13,601 bases of DNA from a bacterium. Lineage in GTDB: Bacteria > Cyanobacteriota > Vampirovibrionia > Obscuribacterales > Obscuribacteraceae. The position numbers and the translations under genes are program-made. The stretch's first letter is position 1, and the number at the start of each line of letters is the position of its first letter. Below are positions 12,415 to 13,601 of this stretch, piece by piece. The notes beneath the pieces were generated by a model. It saw only the letters and a list, made by a program, of their open reading frames with translations. It ran no database searches and was not told the DNA's origin. The stretch is from positions 1 to 13,601 of the forward strand of contig JAUIJG010000104.1 of NCBI GenBank assembly GCA_030431355.1, read 5' to 3'.

Positions 12415-13401
12415 ATGAATCCATTACGCAGCCTGATGATTGCCATGTCCAGAATTCCACCAGCGGTGCAGCTTCTGACCATTATCTGCATTGCTGTATC
12501 CACCACACTTCTGGTGACTGCCCAGCTGAACGGCAAACAAAAGGAATATGACGAAAAGATGGCAGAGGTTCAAGAGAAACTCAAGGGAGTCGATGGAAAA
12601 GTGGTGGTGATAGCAGCGGACATCCAGGAAGGTTCCGTTATCTCTTCCAATGCTCTGGAAGAGAAGACAATCAACCTGAACAAAGTGCCACCGGATGCGA
12701 TTACATCCACGGCCATGGCCGCCGGCAGGGTAGCTAAATATAGCCTCATGCCCGGTCAGATTCTATCCCAGCATGATCTGGCTCCCATAGGCATATCCCT
12801 TGGTTTCGAGTCAAGATTACCGAAAGGAATGCGTGCCGTGACGTTCGCGGTTGACACCAATTCCGGTGTTGCCGGATTCGTCTCCCCGGACAGCCATGTC
12901 GATGTAATGAGCATGGTTGGCACAGGAGCGGACACCCAGGTAGCCCCCATTCTATCCAATGTTACAGTGATCGCGGTAGGTCAGATCTTTGAAAAAAGCA
13001 GCGGCAAGACAACCGCGATTCCAACCAATTCCGTTACGGTGGCTGTCAATCCGGAAGATGCCCAGAAGCTGGTAAAAGCAGTAGCAGCCAGCAAACTCTA
13101 TCTCTCCTTGAGAAACAAGAGCGACTTTGCACCGGTAGCCACGGTGGATGTCACAGCTCTCTACCCAAAGGGCGATAGGTCAAGTGAGAATGAACTGGCC
13201 AGTGCCGGTAATAATCTCACCAGCCTCGGAGGTCTTCCCTTGCCCGAGCCACCAACTCCGCGAGAGTTAGAAGGGCTGCCCATGAGCCCGGAAGGAGCAC
13301 TGCAATCAGGAGAGGCCCCTCCTCCGCCCAATCATCAAATAGAGATGTGGTCCGGTGAGAGAAAATCCCTGGTGGAGATTCCTGCATCAAGCGGCAGGTA
13401 A
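12415..13401 (+). CDS. cpaB: Flp/Tad pilus assembly protein CpaB (RcpC)
   Basis: This is a 328-residue component of the Tad/Flp type IVc pilus machine, anchored in the inner membrane with its body outside the cytoplasm, where family members are linked to the outer-membrane secretin. Residues about 17-37 form the single N-terminal transmembrane segment, followed by a short coiled-coil (41-58). Residues 62-122 are an SAF domain (VVVIAADIQEGSVISSNALE ... GRVAKYSLMPGQILSQHDL). Residues 127-240 are the RcpC/CpaB domain (LPKGMRAVTFAVD, GFVSPDSHVDVM, VTVAVNPEDAQKL). The C-terminal ~75 residues are a Pro/Glu/Ser-rich, probably disordered tail that ends in SSGR. The length is normal for the family. 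It probably starts a Tad operon, with cpaC, cpaE and cpaF expected beyond the right edge; none is in view. Confidence 0.95.
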   Translation: MNPLRSLMIAMSRIPPAVQLLTIICIAVSTTLLVTAQLNGKQKEYDEKMAEVQEKLKGVDGKVVVIAADIQEGSVISSNALEEKTINLNKVPPDAITSTAMAAGRVAKYSLMPGQILSQHDLAPIGISLGFESRLPKGMRAVTFAVDTNSGVAGFVSPDSHVDVMSMVGTGADTQVAPILSNVTVIAVGQIFEKSSGKTTAIPTNSVTVAVNPEDAQKLVKAVAASKLYLSLRNKSDFAPVATVDVTALYPKGDRSSENELASAGNNLTSLGGLPLPEPPTPRELEGLPMSPEGALQSGEAPPPPNHQIEMWSGERKSLVEIPASSGR

Positions 13402-13601
13402 ACATAGCTGTCTCTGCACGAGCAGTGGAACGCCAGGAGATGGAGCCCAGGCTTCATCTTCTGGTTTCTACTTTTTTCCTGACAAAGAGCCTGCTGTCGT
13501 CCCTCTCTTCAGGACCGGTGCGATCTTCCCAGCCCAGCAAGCCCCTGGTAATGAACAGATAGACCTTTTTACCGGTCGCCATCCAAATACGGGTGGGTAA
13601 A
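13402..13601 (+). other. Region downstream of cpaB, no gene assigned
   Basis: This stretch of 200 bases runs to the window edge. A + frame overlapping the end of cpaB (13355-13600) closes just before the edge but has no recognisable features. No terminator follows cpaB, so transcription probably continues into further pilus genes. A Pro/Phe-rich coding remnant cannot be excluded. GGACCGG/CCGGTC-like words recur here (near 13512 and 13570), as they do upstream of cpaB. Confidence 0.35.

Noticed and set aside
13355..13600. + strand frame overlapping the end of cpaB
   Set aside because: It overlaps cpaB by almost 50 bases in another frame, has no ribosome site and gives a low-complexity translation without known features.

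Overview
The window is about 13.6 kb of ordinary-looking bacterial chromosome. I infer, with only moderate confidence, a member of the non-photosynthetic Cyanobacteria relatives (Melainabacteria/Vampirovibrionia, perhaps an Obscuribacter-like genome). The reasons are an envelope export ABC pair, Tad/Flp pilus genes, a TonB_C-type secreted protein, a soluble Hanks-type kinase and very large 'PDG-repeat' proteins. No single marker here proves the lineage; the rRNA at the left edge would settle it.

Layout. Positions 1-53 are the 3' tail of a 23S rRNA gene, then a hairpin-rich spacer, a 5S rRNA gene (214-332) and an intrinsic terminator that looks bidirectional (337-376). Next on + comes a two-gene ABC-2 exporter (permease 469-1401, ATPase 1404-2204) of the TagGH/KpsMT/Wzm-Wzt polysaccharide export type. 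It is followed by a secreted or membrane-anchored protein with a TonB/TolA C-terminal-like domain (2326-3297). Convergent to these, on the - strand, lie two adjacent giant paralogues (3323-6061 and 6105-8810). Divergent from that pair is a short serine/threonine kinase (9024-9950). After a gene-poor 450-base gap come a small helical protein (10404-10862) with a strong terminator, convergent rpsU for ribosomal protein S21 (10907-11098, TTG start) and a - strand gene of unknown function (11368-12057) with a textbook terminator. The window ends with cpaB/rcpC of the Flp/Tad pilus (12415-13401).

Main point of interest. The two ~900-residue paralogues have no obvious textbook name. Each has an N-terminal disordered or LysM-like part, a block of short beta-repeat 'PDG' units resembling RHS/YD repeats, a conserved helical region, and then a module that carries all the hallmarks of a papain-fold (C1-like) cysteine peptidase. 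These are Q-G-x-H-G-T-C around the candidate nucleophile, a His about 215 residues later, and a D-N-Q-W-S motif 18 residues after the His, which corresponds to papain's N-S-W. Both copies keep every one of these positions while the flanks diverge. This suggests an undescribed family of repeat-bearing papain-like enzymes, duplicated in tandem and possibly under a divergent Ser/Thr kinase.

Other useful results are the corrected rpsU start with its consensus sigma-70 promoter, a terminator embedded in the rpsU coding end, and several perfect palindromes in intergenic DNA.
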